Shown piece by piece: positions 9,853 through 17,658 of a stretch of DNA of 43,810 nt. Location: positions 1 to 43,810 of the forward strand of contig RFFX01000053.1 of assembly GCA_003696765.1 (NCBI GenBank), read 5' to 3'. The notes beneath the pieces were generated by a model. The model was given only the letters and a program-made list of their open reading frames with translations. It was not told the origin of the DNA and did not search any database. The translations under genes were made by a program, and so were the position numbers. Every line of letters begins with the position of its first letter. The stretch's first letter is position 1. This DNA is from Zetaproteobacteria bacterium (GTDB lineage Bacteria > Pseudomonadota > Zetaproteobacteria > Mariprofundales > J009).

Positions 9853-10865
9853 TGGCCAGAGGGGGCAAGGACTTCAGCGAGCTCACCGGCGACGACAAGG
9901 TGGCGCTGCTGCTCTTCGCCCTCGGCCCGGAGGCGGCGGCGCCGGTGATCCGCCAGATGGACGACGAGACCCTGATGCGGATCGGCCGGCGGATGAGCGA
10001 GATGGGCAAGATCCCCACCGACGTGCTCAACAAGGTGCTCGAGGAGTATCTGGCGCTGCATCAATCCAACGATCCGCTGCTGCGGTCGACCAAGAAGGAT
10101 GTGATGGCGCTCTTCCAGCGGGCGATCGACGAGGATCGGGCCAAGCGGCTGATCCAGGAGATGGACAAGCCGCGCACGCTGACCATCTGGGACAAGCTCT
10201 CGCGCATGAATCCGCGGATGATCACCAGCTTCATCGAGAACGAGCACCCGCAGACCATCGCCCTGATTCTGGGCAACATCGACACCGCGGTGGCCAGCCA
10301 GGTGATCTCGATGCTGCCGGACGACATCCAGATGTCGGTGGTGTTGCGCATGTCCAAGATCGAGTCGGTCTCGCAGGAGCTGGTGCGCGACATCGAGGAG
10401 ACGCTGGAGAAGGTGATGTCGGAGTCGACCGGCCAGTCGGGCATGAGCTTCGACGGCATGGTCAACGTGGTGCAGATCCTCAAGACGCTGGACAAGAGCG
10501 TCTCCAAGCCGATCCTGCAGAAGCTGGAGGAGAAGGATCCGGAGCTCTTCTCGCAGGTGGACAAGATGCTGCTGGTCTTCGAGGATCTCAAGATGCTTTC
10601 CGACCGCGACATCCAGACCCTGCTCAAGCACGTCTCCTCCGACGATCTGGTGCGGGCGCTCAAGGGATCCTCCGAGGAGGTGGCCGAGCGCTTCTTCAGC
10701 AACATGTCTCAGCGGGCCGCCGACATCATGCGCGAGGACATGCAGGTGATGCCGCCGCTGAAGCTGGCCGATGTGGAGGAGAGTCAGATGAACATCCTGC
10801 GTGTGGCGCGCAAGCTGGACGATGACGGTGCCATCACCCTGGGCGGGGCCGAGGATCTGGTCTGA
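9852..10865 (+). CDS. fliG: Flagellar motor switch protein FliG
   Basis: 337 aa, starting at the ATG that shares one base with the fliF stop (TGATG). N-domain DDKVALLLFALGPEAAAPV, the middle-domain EHPQT motif (ENEHPQTIALIL) and a charged C-terminal torque domain (FFSNMSQRAADIMREDM) are all present, and length is normal. FliG sits on the MS ring, contacts FliM and interacts with the stator. It is one of the most conserved flagellar proteins and the assignment is secure. Its stop overlaps the fliH start. Confidence 0.97.
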   Translation: MARGGKDFSELTGDDKVALLLFALGPEAAAPVIRQMDDETLMRIGRRMSEMGKIPTDVLNKVLEEYLALHQSNDPLLRSTKKDVMALFQRAIDEDRAKRLIQEMDKPRTLTIWDKLSRMNPRMITSFIENEHPQTIALILGNIDTAVASQVISMLPDDIQMSVVLRMSKIESVSQELVRDIEETLEKVMSESTGQSGMSFDGMVNVVQILKTLDKSVSKPILQKLEEKDPELFSQVDKMLLVFEDLKMLSDRDIQTLLKHVSSDDLVRALKGSSEEVAERFFSNMSQRAADIMREDMQVMPPLKLADVEESQMNILRVARKLDDDGAITLGGAEDLV

Positions 10866-11719
10866 TGGGGGGGCTCAATCCGTTGCCGATCCCGAAGGTT
10901 GCCCGCGGGGATGTGGGCGGTCCGGTCGGGAGTTCGGCCACCCTCCCCTTCCTGCGCCCGCTGGATGGGGGGGAGGAGGCGCCAGAGGCCTCCGCGCCGT
11001 TCGTCCCCTTCCGGCCGGTGGAGGGGCCCTCCTCCGGAGAGGGTGGAGATCCGCATCCGACGGATAGGCCGCCGGCGCCGGCGGAGGAGGAGCCGGATGA
11101 TGCAGCACAGCCTAAGCAGTCGCCGGAGCCGTCGGAGGCCGAGCTGCGCGTGATGCAGCTGGAGCGGATGCTGCAGGAGGCGAAGGCGCATGCCGAGAAG
11201 TTGGAGGCGGACGCCTGCAGCGAGGCCTACGCCAAGGGGGAGGCCGCCGGTCTGGCGTTGGGGCGGGAGCGGGCGGAGGCGCTGCTCGACCAGTTCGACG
11301 CCATGCTGGAGCAGGCCCGGGAGCAGATGCTCCACATCCAGCGGGCGATGGCCGACGCGGTGATCGACATCGCGCAGATGGTGGCCGAGACCCTGATCGG
11401 TGCGCTGAGTGCGGAGCAGCGCGGCTGGCTGGTCACCGCCGCCGCCCGGGTGGCCGAGAACATGCCGGTGCCTCCGGAGACGCTGCAACTGGCGGTCCAT
11501 CCCGACGACCTCGCCGAGCTCCGGCGCATCGTCTCCGAAGAGGCGCGGCCGTGGCAGGTGGTGGCCGACGCCACGTTGGAGAGCGGAACCTGCCGTCTGA
11601 TCTCGCAGCAGCAGGATGCCTTCATCGATCCGCTGCGTGCCGCCGCCGATCTGGTGCGGGCCCTCCGGCCGGAGCTGCAGGCGTCGCTCAGGGAGGAGCG
11701 GAGATCCCCGACCAGCTGA
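10865..11719 (+). CDS. fliH: Flagellar export ATPase regulator FliH
   Basis: 284 aa from ATG 10865, overlapping the fliG stop. Residues 1-95 are Pro/Glu-rich and disordered. Residues about 96-170 form a long charged coiled coil (LRVMQLERMLQEAKAHAEKLEADA), and the C-terminal 110 residues match the FliH/V-ATPase E-type domain (DIAQMVAETLIGALSAEQRGWLV). FliH dimers bind FliI and dock it to the C-ring. Identity is supported by both the domain pattern and the invariable position before fliI. Confidence 0.88.
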   Translation: MGGLNPLPIPKVARGDVGGPVGSSATLPFLRPLDGGEEAPEASAPFVPFRPVEGPSSGEGGDPHPTDRPPAPAEEEPDDAAQPKQSPEPSEAELRVMQLERMLQEAKAHAEKLEADACSEAYAKGEAAGLALGRERAEALLDQFDAMLEQAREQMLHIQRAMADAVIDIAQMVAETLIGALSAEQRGWLVTAAARVAENMPVPPETLQLAVHPDDLAELRRIVSEEARPWQVVADATLESGTCRLISQQQDAFIDPLRAAADLVRALRPELQASLREERRSPTS

Positions 11720-11745
11720 TCTGGCACGAGGGGGAGCGGCGGGCG

Positions 11746-13068
11746 GTGTTGCGCCGTTTCGCCGCCCGTACCCCCTATCCGCTGCGCGGGCGGGTGCACA
11801 AGGTGCTGGGTCCGATGGTGGAGGTGACCGGCATCACCGCCGGCATCGGGAATGCCTGCACCATCTACTGCAGCTCCGGCACCGCCATCGAGGCGGAGGT
11901 GGTCGGCTTCCGCGACGAGCGGATCATGCTGATGCCGGTCGGCGCCACCCGTGGCATCGCTCCGGGCGATGCGGTGCTCTCGCGCCACGCCCCTCCGTCG
12001 CTGCCGGTGGACGACCATCTGCTCGGCCGGGTGGTCAACGCGCTGGGGCAGGCGATGGACGGTCGGCCGCTCAAGCCGCAGGGGCCGACCTGTCCGCTGT
12101 ATGGCCAGCGGCTCAACCCCTTCTCCCGTCACCTGATCGACACCCCGATGGAGCTGGGCGTCAAGGCGCTGGACGGTTGCCTGCCGATGGGATGGGGGCA
12201 GCGGATGGGGATCTTCGCCGGCGCCGGTGTCGGCAAGAGCTCGCTGATGGGAATGCTGGCGCGCAACAGCGATGCCGAGGTCAACGTCATCGCCCTGGTG
12301 GGCGAGCGCGGCCGCGAGGTGCGCGAGTTTCTCGATCTGGCGTTGGGAGAGGAGGCGCTCAAACGGTCGGTGGTGGTGGTCTCCACCTCCGACACGCCGC
12401 CGGTGCTCAGGGTGCGCGCGGCGTTGACCGCCACCACCATCGCCGAGCAGTTCCGCAGCCGCGGCCGGCGCGTGCTGCTGATGATGGACAGCCTCACCCG
12501 CTTTGCCCAGGCGCAGCGCGAGATCGGCCTGATGCTGGGCGAGCCGCCCACCACCAAGGGGTTCACCCCCTCCTGCTTCAGCGCCATCGCCGATCTGTTG
12601 GAGCGGGCCGGTCCCGGCGAGGAGGGGGGCGGCAGCATGAGTGCCCTCTACACCGTGCTGGTCGAGGGGGACGATCTCGCCGCCGATCCGGTGGCCGATG
12701 CCGCCATGGCCATCCTCGACGGCCACATCGTGCTCGAGCGGCGCCTGGCCGAGCGGGGGCACTATCCGGCGATCAACATCCTCCGTAGCATCAGCCGGTT
12801 GGAGGGGCAGATCGCCTCCGAGGAGCAGCGGATGGCGGCACGCGCCTTGCGTAAGGATCTGGCGCTCTACGAAGAGATGGAGGAGATGATCACCATGGGT
12901 GCCTACGAGCAGGGGAGCAATCCGCAACTGGATGCGGTGATCGGCCGTATGGATCGGATCCGTGCCTTCCTCCAGCAGCGGCCGGAGGAGAAGGTGGCAC
13001 GGATGGATGCGGTGGAGCAGCTGCTGCGGCTCCATGCCGGGGCGCAGGGTACCGTCCGGCGGCCGTGA
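11746..13068 (+). CDS. fliI: Flagellum-specific export ATPase FliI
   Basis: About 440 aa from GTG 11746, chosen for family length and for GGGGGAG upstream; TTG 11749 is possible, and the frame is open further upstream inside fliH. The F1-beta-like ATPase core has Walker A FAGAGVGKSSLMG (about residue 157), the family stretch LVGERGREVREF, and Walker B RVLLMMDSLTRFAQAQREI. LPMGWGQRMGIFAGA and GSMSALYTVLVEGDDL are FliI-like. It is the hexameric ATPase that feeds substrates to the export gate with FliH and FliJ. The start is the only uncertain part. Confidence 0.93.
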   Translation: MLRRFAARTPYPLRGRVHKVLGPMVEVTGITAGIGNACTIYCSSGTAIEAEVVGFRDERIMLMPVGATRGIAPGDAVLSRHAPPSLPVDDHLLGRVVNALGQAMDGRPLKPQGPTCPLYGQRLNPFSRHLIDTPMELGVKALDGCLPMGWGQRMGIFAGAGVGKSSLMGMLARNSDAEVNVIALVGERGREVREFLDLALGEEALKRSVVVVSTSDTPPVLRVRAALTATTIAEQFRSRGRRVLLMMDSLTRFAQAQREIGLMLGEPPTTKGFTPSCFSAIADLLERAGPGEEGGGSMSALYTVLVEGDDLAADPVADAAMAILDGHIVLERRLAERGHYPAINILRSISRLEGQIASEEQRMAARALRKDLALYEEMEEMITMGAYEQGSNPQLDAVIGRMDRIRAFLQQRPEEKVARMDAVEQLLRLHAGAQGTVRRP

Positions 13069-13520
13069 AGCAGAGCGCCCACCACCTGCTGGCCCGGCTT
13101 GCGGGCCATGACCGCAAGCAGCGTGAGATGGAGCTGGCCGATCTCCGGCGGCGGCGGGGGCAGTTCCGCGCCACCCGCACCGCGGTGGCGGAGGAGATCG
13201 TCCGTCTGCGCGGGCGCATCGCCGAGGAGATGGGGGGCGGCATGGCGGTGGCCGAGTTGACCGCCATCCAGTGCGCGGTCGAGGAGAAGCGGGCGATGGT
13301 GCTCTTCCTCGACCGGGAACTCGCCCGCCTGGAGGAGGAGGAGCAGGAGCTGATCCGGCGCTGGGCCGAGGCGGGTGTACGGGAGAAGGTGCATGAGGAT
13401 GCCGACCGCCGGCGCATCCGACGGGAGCGGCGGCGGGAGGAGCTGAAGCGCGCGCGGCAGATGGAGGATCTCTTCGCCGGCTCCCGTGCTGCGCGCGGCG
13501 CGGTGGTGGAGGAGGGGTAG
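13065..13520 (+). CDS. fliJ: Flagellar export protein FliJ
   Basis: 151 aa from GTG 13065, which overlaps the fliI stop (GTGA). It is almost entirely an alternating charged and aliphatic coiled coil (ADLRRRRGQFRATRTAVAEE; LARLEEEEQELIRRWAEAG), with an Arg-rich tail typical of the FliJ stalk of the export ATPase. Sequence conservation in this family is low, so the call rests on coiled-coil character, size and position directly after fliI. Confidence 0.85.
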   Translation: MKQSAHHLLARLAGHDRKQREMELADLRRRRGQFRATRTAVAEEIVRLRGRIAEEMGGGMAVAELTAIQCAVEEKRAMVLFLDRELARLEEEEQELIRRWAEAGVREKVHEDADRRRIRRERRREELKRARQMEDLFAGSRAARGAVVEEG

Positions 13521-13526
13521 CCGGCG

Positions 13527-14264
13527 GTGCGTCGCCCCTTTCTGCTGCTGATCTCCCTGCTCACGCTGGCGGTGGGGGCGAAGCTGCTGCTGCCGCTGTG
13601 GAGCCGCCCCGGGGATGGGTCGGTCGCGCCGGCGGTGGTCGCCTCGGTCGCGCCGGCCGCCGCCCCGCGCCACGCCGCGTCTTCGATCCCTCAGGCGGAG
13701 GTCGGTAGGGAGCGGCTGCATGATGGCGGCGGGGCGGCCACCTCTTCCGCCCCCCCGCCCCCGAGCCGCCGTTCTTCGGGGGCGGTCGATGCCGTTCTCA
13801 CCTCGTTGACCGAGATCGCCGAGATCTCCATCGCCCGGGCGGCGGAGTCGCTTCCCTCGGGCAAGGATGCCGAGCTGCTCTCCTCGCTGCGCGCGTTGCA
13901 GAAGAAGCTCGATGCGCGCAAGAAGGCGCTGGATGAGCGGGAGCGGAAGCTTTCGGAGATGGAGACCCGTGTGCTGGTCCGGATCGACGAACTCAAGCAG
14001 ATGGAGGCCGCCTTGCGCGACATGCTCAAGCAGGAGGAGAGCATCAAGAGCAAGAAGATCAAGCGGCTGACCGCCGTCTATTCGGCGATGAAGCCCGAGC
14101 GGGCGGCGCCGGTGGTGGCGAAGATGGATTTGGAGACGGTGGTGAAGATCTTCCTGCGCATGGACGAGAAGAAGGTGGGCAAGATCCTCTCCTTCCTGCC
14201 GCCGGAGAAGGCGGTGACCATCAGCGAGGCCCTCACCAGGAGGATCGCCTCCCTGCGGAAATGA
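13527..14264 (+). CDS. MotE/FlbB-like protein with MgtE-N-type C-terminal domain
   Basis: 245 aa from GTG 13527. An N-terminal membrane anchor or signal (RPFLLLISLLTLAVGAKLLL) is followed by a low-complexity Ala/Pro/Ser linker and a coiled coil at about 105-175 (LQKKLDARKKALDERERKLS). A C-terminal MgtE-N-like helical repeat follows (YSAMKPERAAPVVAKMDLET; ILSFLPPEKAVTISEALTRR). This architecture matches MotE, described in rhizobia as a chaperone for the periplasmic motility protein MotC, and related FlbB proteins. It occupies the position where fliK is often found. Its TGA stop (14262-14264) is the first base triplet of hairpin A of the following palindromic element. Confidence 0.75.
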   Translation: MRRPFLLLISLLTLAVGAKLLLPLWSRPGDGSVAPAVVASVAPAAAPRHAASSIPQAEVGRERLHDGGGAATSSAPPPPSRRSSGAVDAVLTSLTEIAEISIARAAESLPSGKDAELLSSLRALQKKLDARKKALDERERKLSEMETRVLVRIDELKQMEAALRDMLKQEESIKSKKIKRLTAVYSAMKPERAAPVVAKMDLETVVKIFLRMDEKKVGKILSFLPPEKAVTISEALTRRIASLRK

Positions 14265-14421
14265 TGGTTTCGTAAGAAACCATCATCGCGGCCATGGAGG
14301 GCCGCGCAAATCAAGAGCTTGCGCAAGCAAGCGATTGATTTGTAAGGCGATCGAAGACCGCGCTCTTCGATCGCCGTCAAGCAAAAAGTCCACGGAGGGA
14401 CTTTTTGCGGTTCCATCGGAA
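14261..14421 (+). repeat. Modular five-hairpin intergenic element, copy 2
   Basis: Complete copy, A-to-E span equal to copy 1. A: TGATGGTTT (14262-14270) with AAACCATCA (14277-14285). B: CGCGGCC (14287-14293) with GGCCGCG (14300-14306), loop ATGGAG. C: CAAATCAA (14307-14314) with TTGATTTG (14335-14342), enclosing GCTTGC/GCAAGC. D: GCGATCGAAGA (14347-14357) with TCTTCGATCGC (14364-14374). E: GCAAAAAGTCC (14381-14391) with GGACTTTTTGC (14398-14408), loop ACGGAG. The tail ends at ATG 14422. Stems C and D differ from copy 1 only by changes that keep pairing. The first hairpin contains the stop codon of the upstream gene. Confidence 0.9.
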
Positions 14422-14528
14422 ATGATCCCGTCGGTCCGGTCGCACGCAGGATGCAAGCGGTCTCGGCCATGGGCGGATGTGCGAAACCGGTTCTTGTACA
14501 TGCAAGTGTGGCTGGGGAGGGGGGCCGA
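14422..14528 (+). other. Remnant sequence after element copy 2; short open frame
   Basis: This lies between the element and the convergent rimI-like gene. An ATG directly after the element tail opens a 38-codon frame (MIPSVRSHAGCKRS and onward) that runs into the 3' end of rimI. It has no ribosome-binding site and no recognisable product. It is probably the residue of a gene that once followed the element, or simple spacer. I see no T-rich terminator despite the convergent layout. Confidence 0.35.
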
Positions 14529-15050
14529 TTACGGATAGCGCATGATCAGCGCGCTCTCGCGCGCGCCGCCGGGGGTTGCCGGGCGGTAGTAGCCGGGGCG
14601 CCGGCCGACGATGGTGAAGCCGGCCGTGCGGTAGAGGGCCAGCGCCGCCCGGTTGGAGGCGCGCAGCTCCAGCATGATGGTGCCGTCGCAGCCATCCGCC
14701 TCGGCGCAGAGCGCGGCGAGCAGCCGGCGGCCGACGCCCCGCCGCCGCCAGCCTTCATCGACCACCAGTTGCAGCAGCTCGAACTCCCCGGCCAGCCGGC
14801 TATAGAGCAGGTAGCCGACGGGCCGGCGCGCGATCTCGGCGACGACGGCCCTCTGATGCTCCTGCTCGTCGGAGATCGCTGCGGCCAGCGCCGCAGGCGG
14901 CCACGCCTCGGGCAGCGCCGCCGTGGCCATCCGGTGCATCGCCGGCAGATCCTCCTCCCGCGCCGGACGCAGCCGGAGGGGGGATCGGGTTCCTTGATCG
15001 CCTGCTCCGATCTGGGCTATGGACCGCCGCCGACGGTGATGGTGCTCCAC
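14529..15050 (-). CDS. rimI: RimI-like GNAT N-acetyltransferase
   Basis: 173 aa from ATG 15050, overlapping the 3' end of the M16 gene by 34 nt; no other standard start occurs before the conserved region. The GNAT fold is clear: LRPAREEDLPAMHRMA (strand 1/helix 1), LLQLVVDEGWRRRGVGRRLL (acetyl-CoA pyrophosphate loop R-R-G-V-G-R) and MLELRASNRAALALYRTAGF. The last pattern is characteristic of RimI, the ribosomal S18 N-terminal acetyltransferase. It is the last gene of the minus-strand run. The exact substrate is inferred from family similarity. Confidence 0.8.
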   Translation of the reverse strand: MEHHHRRRRSIAQIGAGDQGTRSPLRLRPAREEDLPAMHRMATAALPEAWPPAALAAAISDEQEHQRAVVAEIARRPVGYLLYSRLAGEFELLQLVVDEGWRRRGVGRRLLAALCAEADGCDGTIMLELRASNRAALALYRTAGFTIVGRRPGYYRPATPGGARESALIMRYP

Positions 15051-16330
15051 CCCTTGCGCGGCAGGTAGCGCGCGGCCATCTGTCGGACCTGGGCCAGCGT
15101 TACCGCCCCGATTCGCGCCCGCCAGCGGGTCAGGTAGTCGAGCGGCAGGTCGTAGAAGCCGATCATGCTCATCAGCGCCACCCGCTTGGCGTTGGCGTCG
15201 ATGCGGTGGGCGAAGCCGCCGATCAGATGCTCCTTGGCCGCGCGCAGCGCCTGCGCGGTGATCTTGCCGGCGGCCATCGAGGCCATGACCTGCTCCACCA
15301 CCGTCAGCGCCTCGCGGGTCTGGTCGTTGCGTGTCTGCAGGGTGATGACGAAGGGGCCGGGGCGGGCCAGCGGCTCGAAGTAGGAGTAGACGCCGTAGAC
15401 CAGCCCGCGCTTCTCGCGCACTTCACGCATCAGCTGCGAGGCGAAGCCGCCGCCGCCCAGGATCTCGTTCATCAGCAGGGTGGGGAAGATGTCGCGGTCG
15501 TGGCGGTCCGGTCCCAACCGCACCAGCTGCACCGTGGTTTGGTGGGTGGGCATGGCGATGTGGCGGCTGGCGGCGGGGCGCGGCTGTGGCCGGGGCAGAT
15601 CGGCCGGCATCCGGCGGGGCGCGCCGTGCCAGCCGGCCAGCGGAGCGAGCAACCGCTTCAATTGCGCCATGGTCACATCGCCGCTCACCGCCAGCACCGC
15701 CCCCTGCGGTTTGACCTGCGCGGTGTAGAGCCGTTGGAGGTCGGCCATGGTGATGCCGCCCAGCGATTCGGGCGTGCCGGAGATGCGGTGGCCGTAGGGG
15801 TGGTCGCCGTAGAGCAGCTTGAGCGAGGCGATGGCCGCGCGTACCCGTGGCTGCTCGAGCGACTTGCGCAGCGCGGAGCGGGCGTTGTTCCGCAGGATGG
15901 CGAAGCGCTTGCCATCCCAGCCCGGCCTGCGCACCGCCTCGTCGAGCAGCGTGACGGTTTCTGGCAGTGCCTCGACCAGCGTGGTGGCGGAGAAGGAGAG
16001 GGCGTCGCGGTCGGCGCCGACACCGAAGCGGATCGCCTCGGCGTCGAGCAGGTCTGCCCAGGCGCGGTGGCCGTGACGGGCGGTGTGGTCGCCGAGCATG
16101 GCGGCGAGCAGTGAGGCGGTGCCCTCCTTGCCCGGCGCATCCATGGCGCTGCCGGCGGGTACGGTCAGGCGCAGCACCACCATCGGCAGGTGGTGCGCCT
16201 CCATCAGCAGCACGCGCAGGCCGTTGTCCATGCGCCACTGCTGGATCGGCGCGATGGCCTGCGCCTGACCGGTCGAGGCCAGCCACAGCAGCAGCGCGGG
16301 CAGCAGAAGACGAAACGAAAAAGAACTCAT
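15017..16330 (-). CDS. M16-family peptidase-like protein, non-catalytic partner subunit
   Basis: 437 aa from ATG 16330, which overlaps the upstream stop (ATGA) and opens a signal peptide (SSFSFRLLLPALLLWLASTGQAQA). Two M16 domains are visible. The first lacks the zinc-binding HXXEH motif; the equivalent region reads SLLAAMLGDHTARHG. The second keeps the substrate-binding Arg/Tyr segment (REKRGLVYGVYSYFEPL). This is the pattern of the alpha-type inactive subunit that pairs with an active M16 partner. The partner is the immediately upstream gene, so together they likely form a periplasmic heterodimeric peptidase. Confidence 0.88.
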   Translation of the reverse strand: MSSFSFRLLLPALLLWLASTGQAQAIAPIQQWRMDNGLRVLLMEAHHLPMVVLRLTVPAGSAMDAPGKEGTASLLAAMLGDHTARHGHRAWADLLDAEAIRFGVGADRDALSFSATTLVEALPETVTLLDEAVRRPGWDGKRFAILRNNARSALRKSLEQPRVRAAIASLKLLYGDHPYGHRISGTPESLGGITMADLQRLYTAQVKPQGAVLAVSGDVTMAQLKRLLAPLAGWHGAPRRMPADLPRPQPRPAASRHIAMPTHQTTVQLVRLGPDRHDRDIFPTLLMNEILGGGGFASQLMREVREKRGLVYGVYSYFEPLARPGPFVITLQTRNDQTREALTVVEQVMASMAAGKITAQALRAAKEHLIGGFAHRIDANAKRVALMSMIGFYDLPLDYLTRWRARIGAVTLAQVRQMAARYLPRKGWSTITVGGGP

Positions 16331-17658
16331 GATCTCGACTCCTCCTTGCCCCGGGGCAGCAGCACGCCGGTGGTGGCGCGCCCACGTCGGATCCAGCGGC
16401 GCAGCACCCGCCGCACATCGCCGGCGCTGACCTTGCGGATCAGCTTCAGCCAGCGGTCGCGCGCCTCGGCCTTGAGCCCGACGCTCTCCATGGCGCCGAT
16501 CCGGCGGGCGCGCAGGTAGAGCGAATCCTGGGCGAAGACCTCGTCGGCGACGATGCCGCGGATGGCGCGGGCCAGCTGCGCCTTGTCCGGTCCCTCGTGG
16601 GCCAGTTGCTCGATGCTCTTCCACAGCCCGGCGAGCAGCGCATCAGGCGTGTTGCCCTTGCCGAGCATCGCCCACGCGGCCCACAGGTCGATGCCCATGC
16701 TGAAGGGGTCGTAGCCGGCGGAGGCCGAGTAGGCCAGCCGCTGCTCATCGACCAGCCGCCGGGTGAGCAGCGCCGAGCGGCCCTCGGCGAGGATGGCGGT
16801 GGCCACGGCCAGCGCCGCCGCCTCGCGGTCGTTCTCGCCCGGATGCCACACCGGCACCGGCATCACCACCGCCACCATAGGCAGCTGCACGCCGGGCAGA
16901 TGGACTTCGATCCGCTTCGGCCCCAGCGGCTCCGGCTCGACCGGGTTGAACCGCGGCGGGACCGCCACCCTGGGCATGCGGCCGAAGGTGGCGCCGACCA
17001 CCCGTTTCACCTCGGAGAAGTCGACATCCCCGACCACCACCACCGTGACGTTGGCCGCCACGTAGTGCGCCCGGTAGAAGGCGCGCACATCGTCGATGGT
17101 CAGCCGTTTGAGATCCTGCATCCAGCCGATCACCGGGTTGCGGTAGGGGTGGATCTTGAGCGCGGCGGCGGAGAGCTCCTCGAACATGCGGGCGTTGGGG
17201 TTGTCGTCGGTGCGCATGCGCCGCTCTTCCATGATCACCCGGATCTCTCGGGCGTATTCCCTCGGGTCGAGGCGCAGGTTGGCGAAGCGCTCGGCCTCCA
17301 TGCGCAGCACCTCCGCCACCCGGTCGGCGGGGACGGTCTCGAAGTAGGCGGTGTAGTCGTAGCTGGTGAAGGCGTTGTCGTTGCCGCCCATGGCCGAGAT
17401 CCTGTTGGAGAACTCGCCCGGGCCCAGCGCCTTGGAGCCCTTGAACATCATGTGCTCGAACACATGGGCCAGGCCGCTCTTGCCCGGTAGCTCGTCGCGC
17501 CCGCCCACCTTGAGCCACACCTGCACCGTGGCCACCGGCGCGGTGTGGTCCTCCAGCACCACCAGGTTGGCGCCGTTGGCGAAATGGGCCCGCTGGAGCG
17601 GAGCGGCGGCCGCCGGCCATGCGGCGAGCAGGGCGGCGGTCAGGCAGAGCAGTCGCAT
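16327..17658 (-). CDS. M16-family zinc metallopeptidase, catalytic subunit
   Basis: 443 aa. ATG 17658 is preferred over 17667 because it overlaps the glyS stop as ATGA, and because [19 protein letters not shown] is a good signal peptide. The catalytic HXXEH is present (LAHVFEHMMFKGSKA, about residues 60-75), followed downstream by the conserved glutamate region. The second domain ends with the M16 barrel segments. It probably degrades peptides or processes proteins in the periplasm as a complex with the following inactive homologue. The link to glyS is only by operon packing. Confidence 0.92.
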   Translation of the reverse strand: MRLLCLTAALLAAWPAAAAPLQRAHFANGANLVVLEDHTAPVATVQVWLKVGGRDELPGKSGLAHVFEHMMFKGSKALGPGEFSNRISAMGGNDNAFTSYDYTAYFETVPADRVAEVLRMEAERFANLRLDPREYAREIRVIMEERRMRTDDNPNARMFEELSAAALKIHPYRNPVIGWMQDLKRLTIDDVRAFYRAHYVAANVTVVVVGDVDFSEVKRVVGATFGRMPRVAVPPRFNPVEPEPLGPKRIEVHLPGVQLPMVAVVMPVPVWHPGENDREAAALAVATAILAEGRSALLTRRLVDEQRLAYSASAGYDPFSMGIDLWAAWAMLGKGNTPDALLAGLWKSIEQLAHEGPDKAQLARAIRGIVADEVFAQDSLYLRARRIGAMESVGLKAEARDRWLKLIRKVSAGDVRRVLRRWIRRGRATTGVLLPRGKEESRS

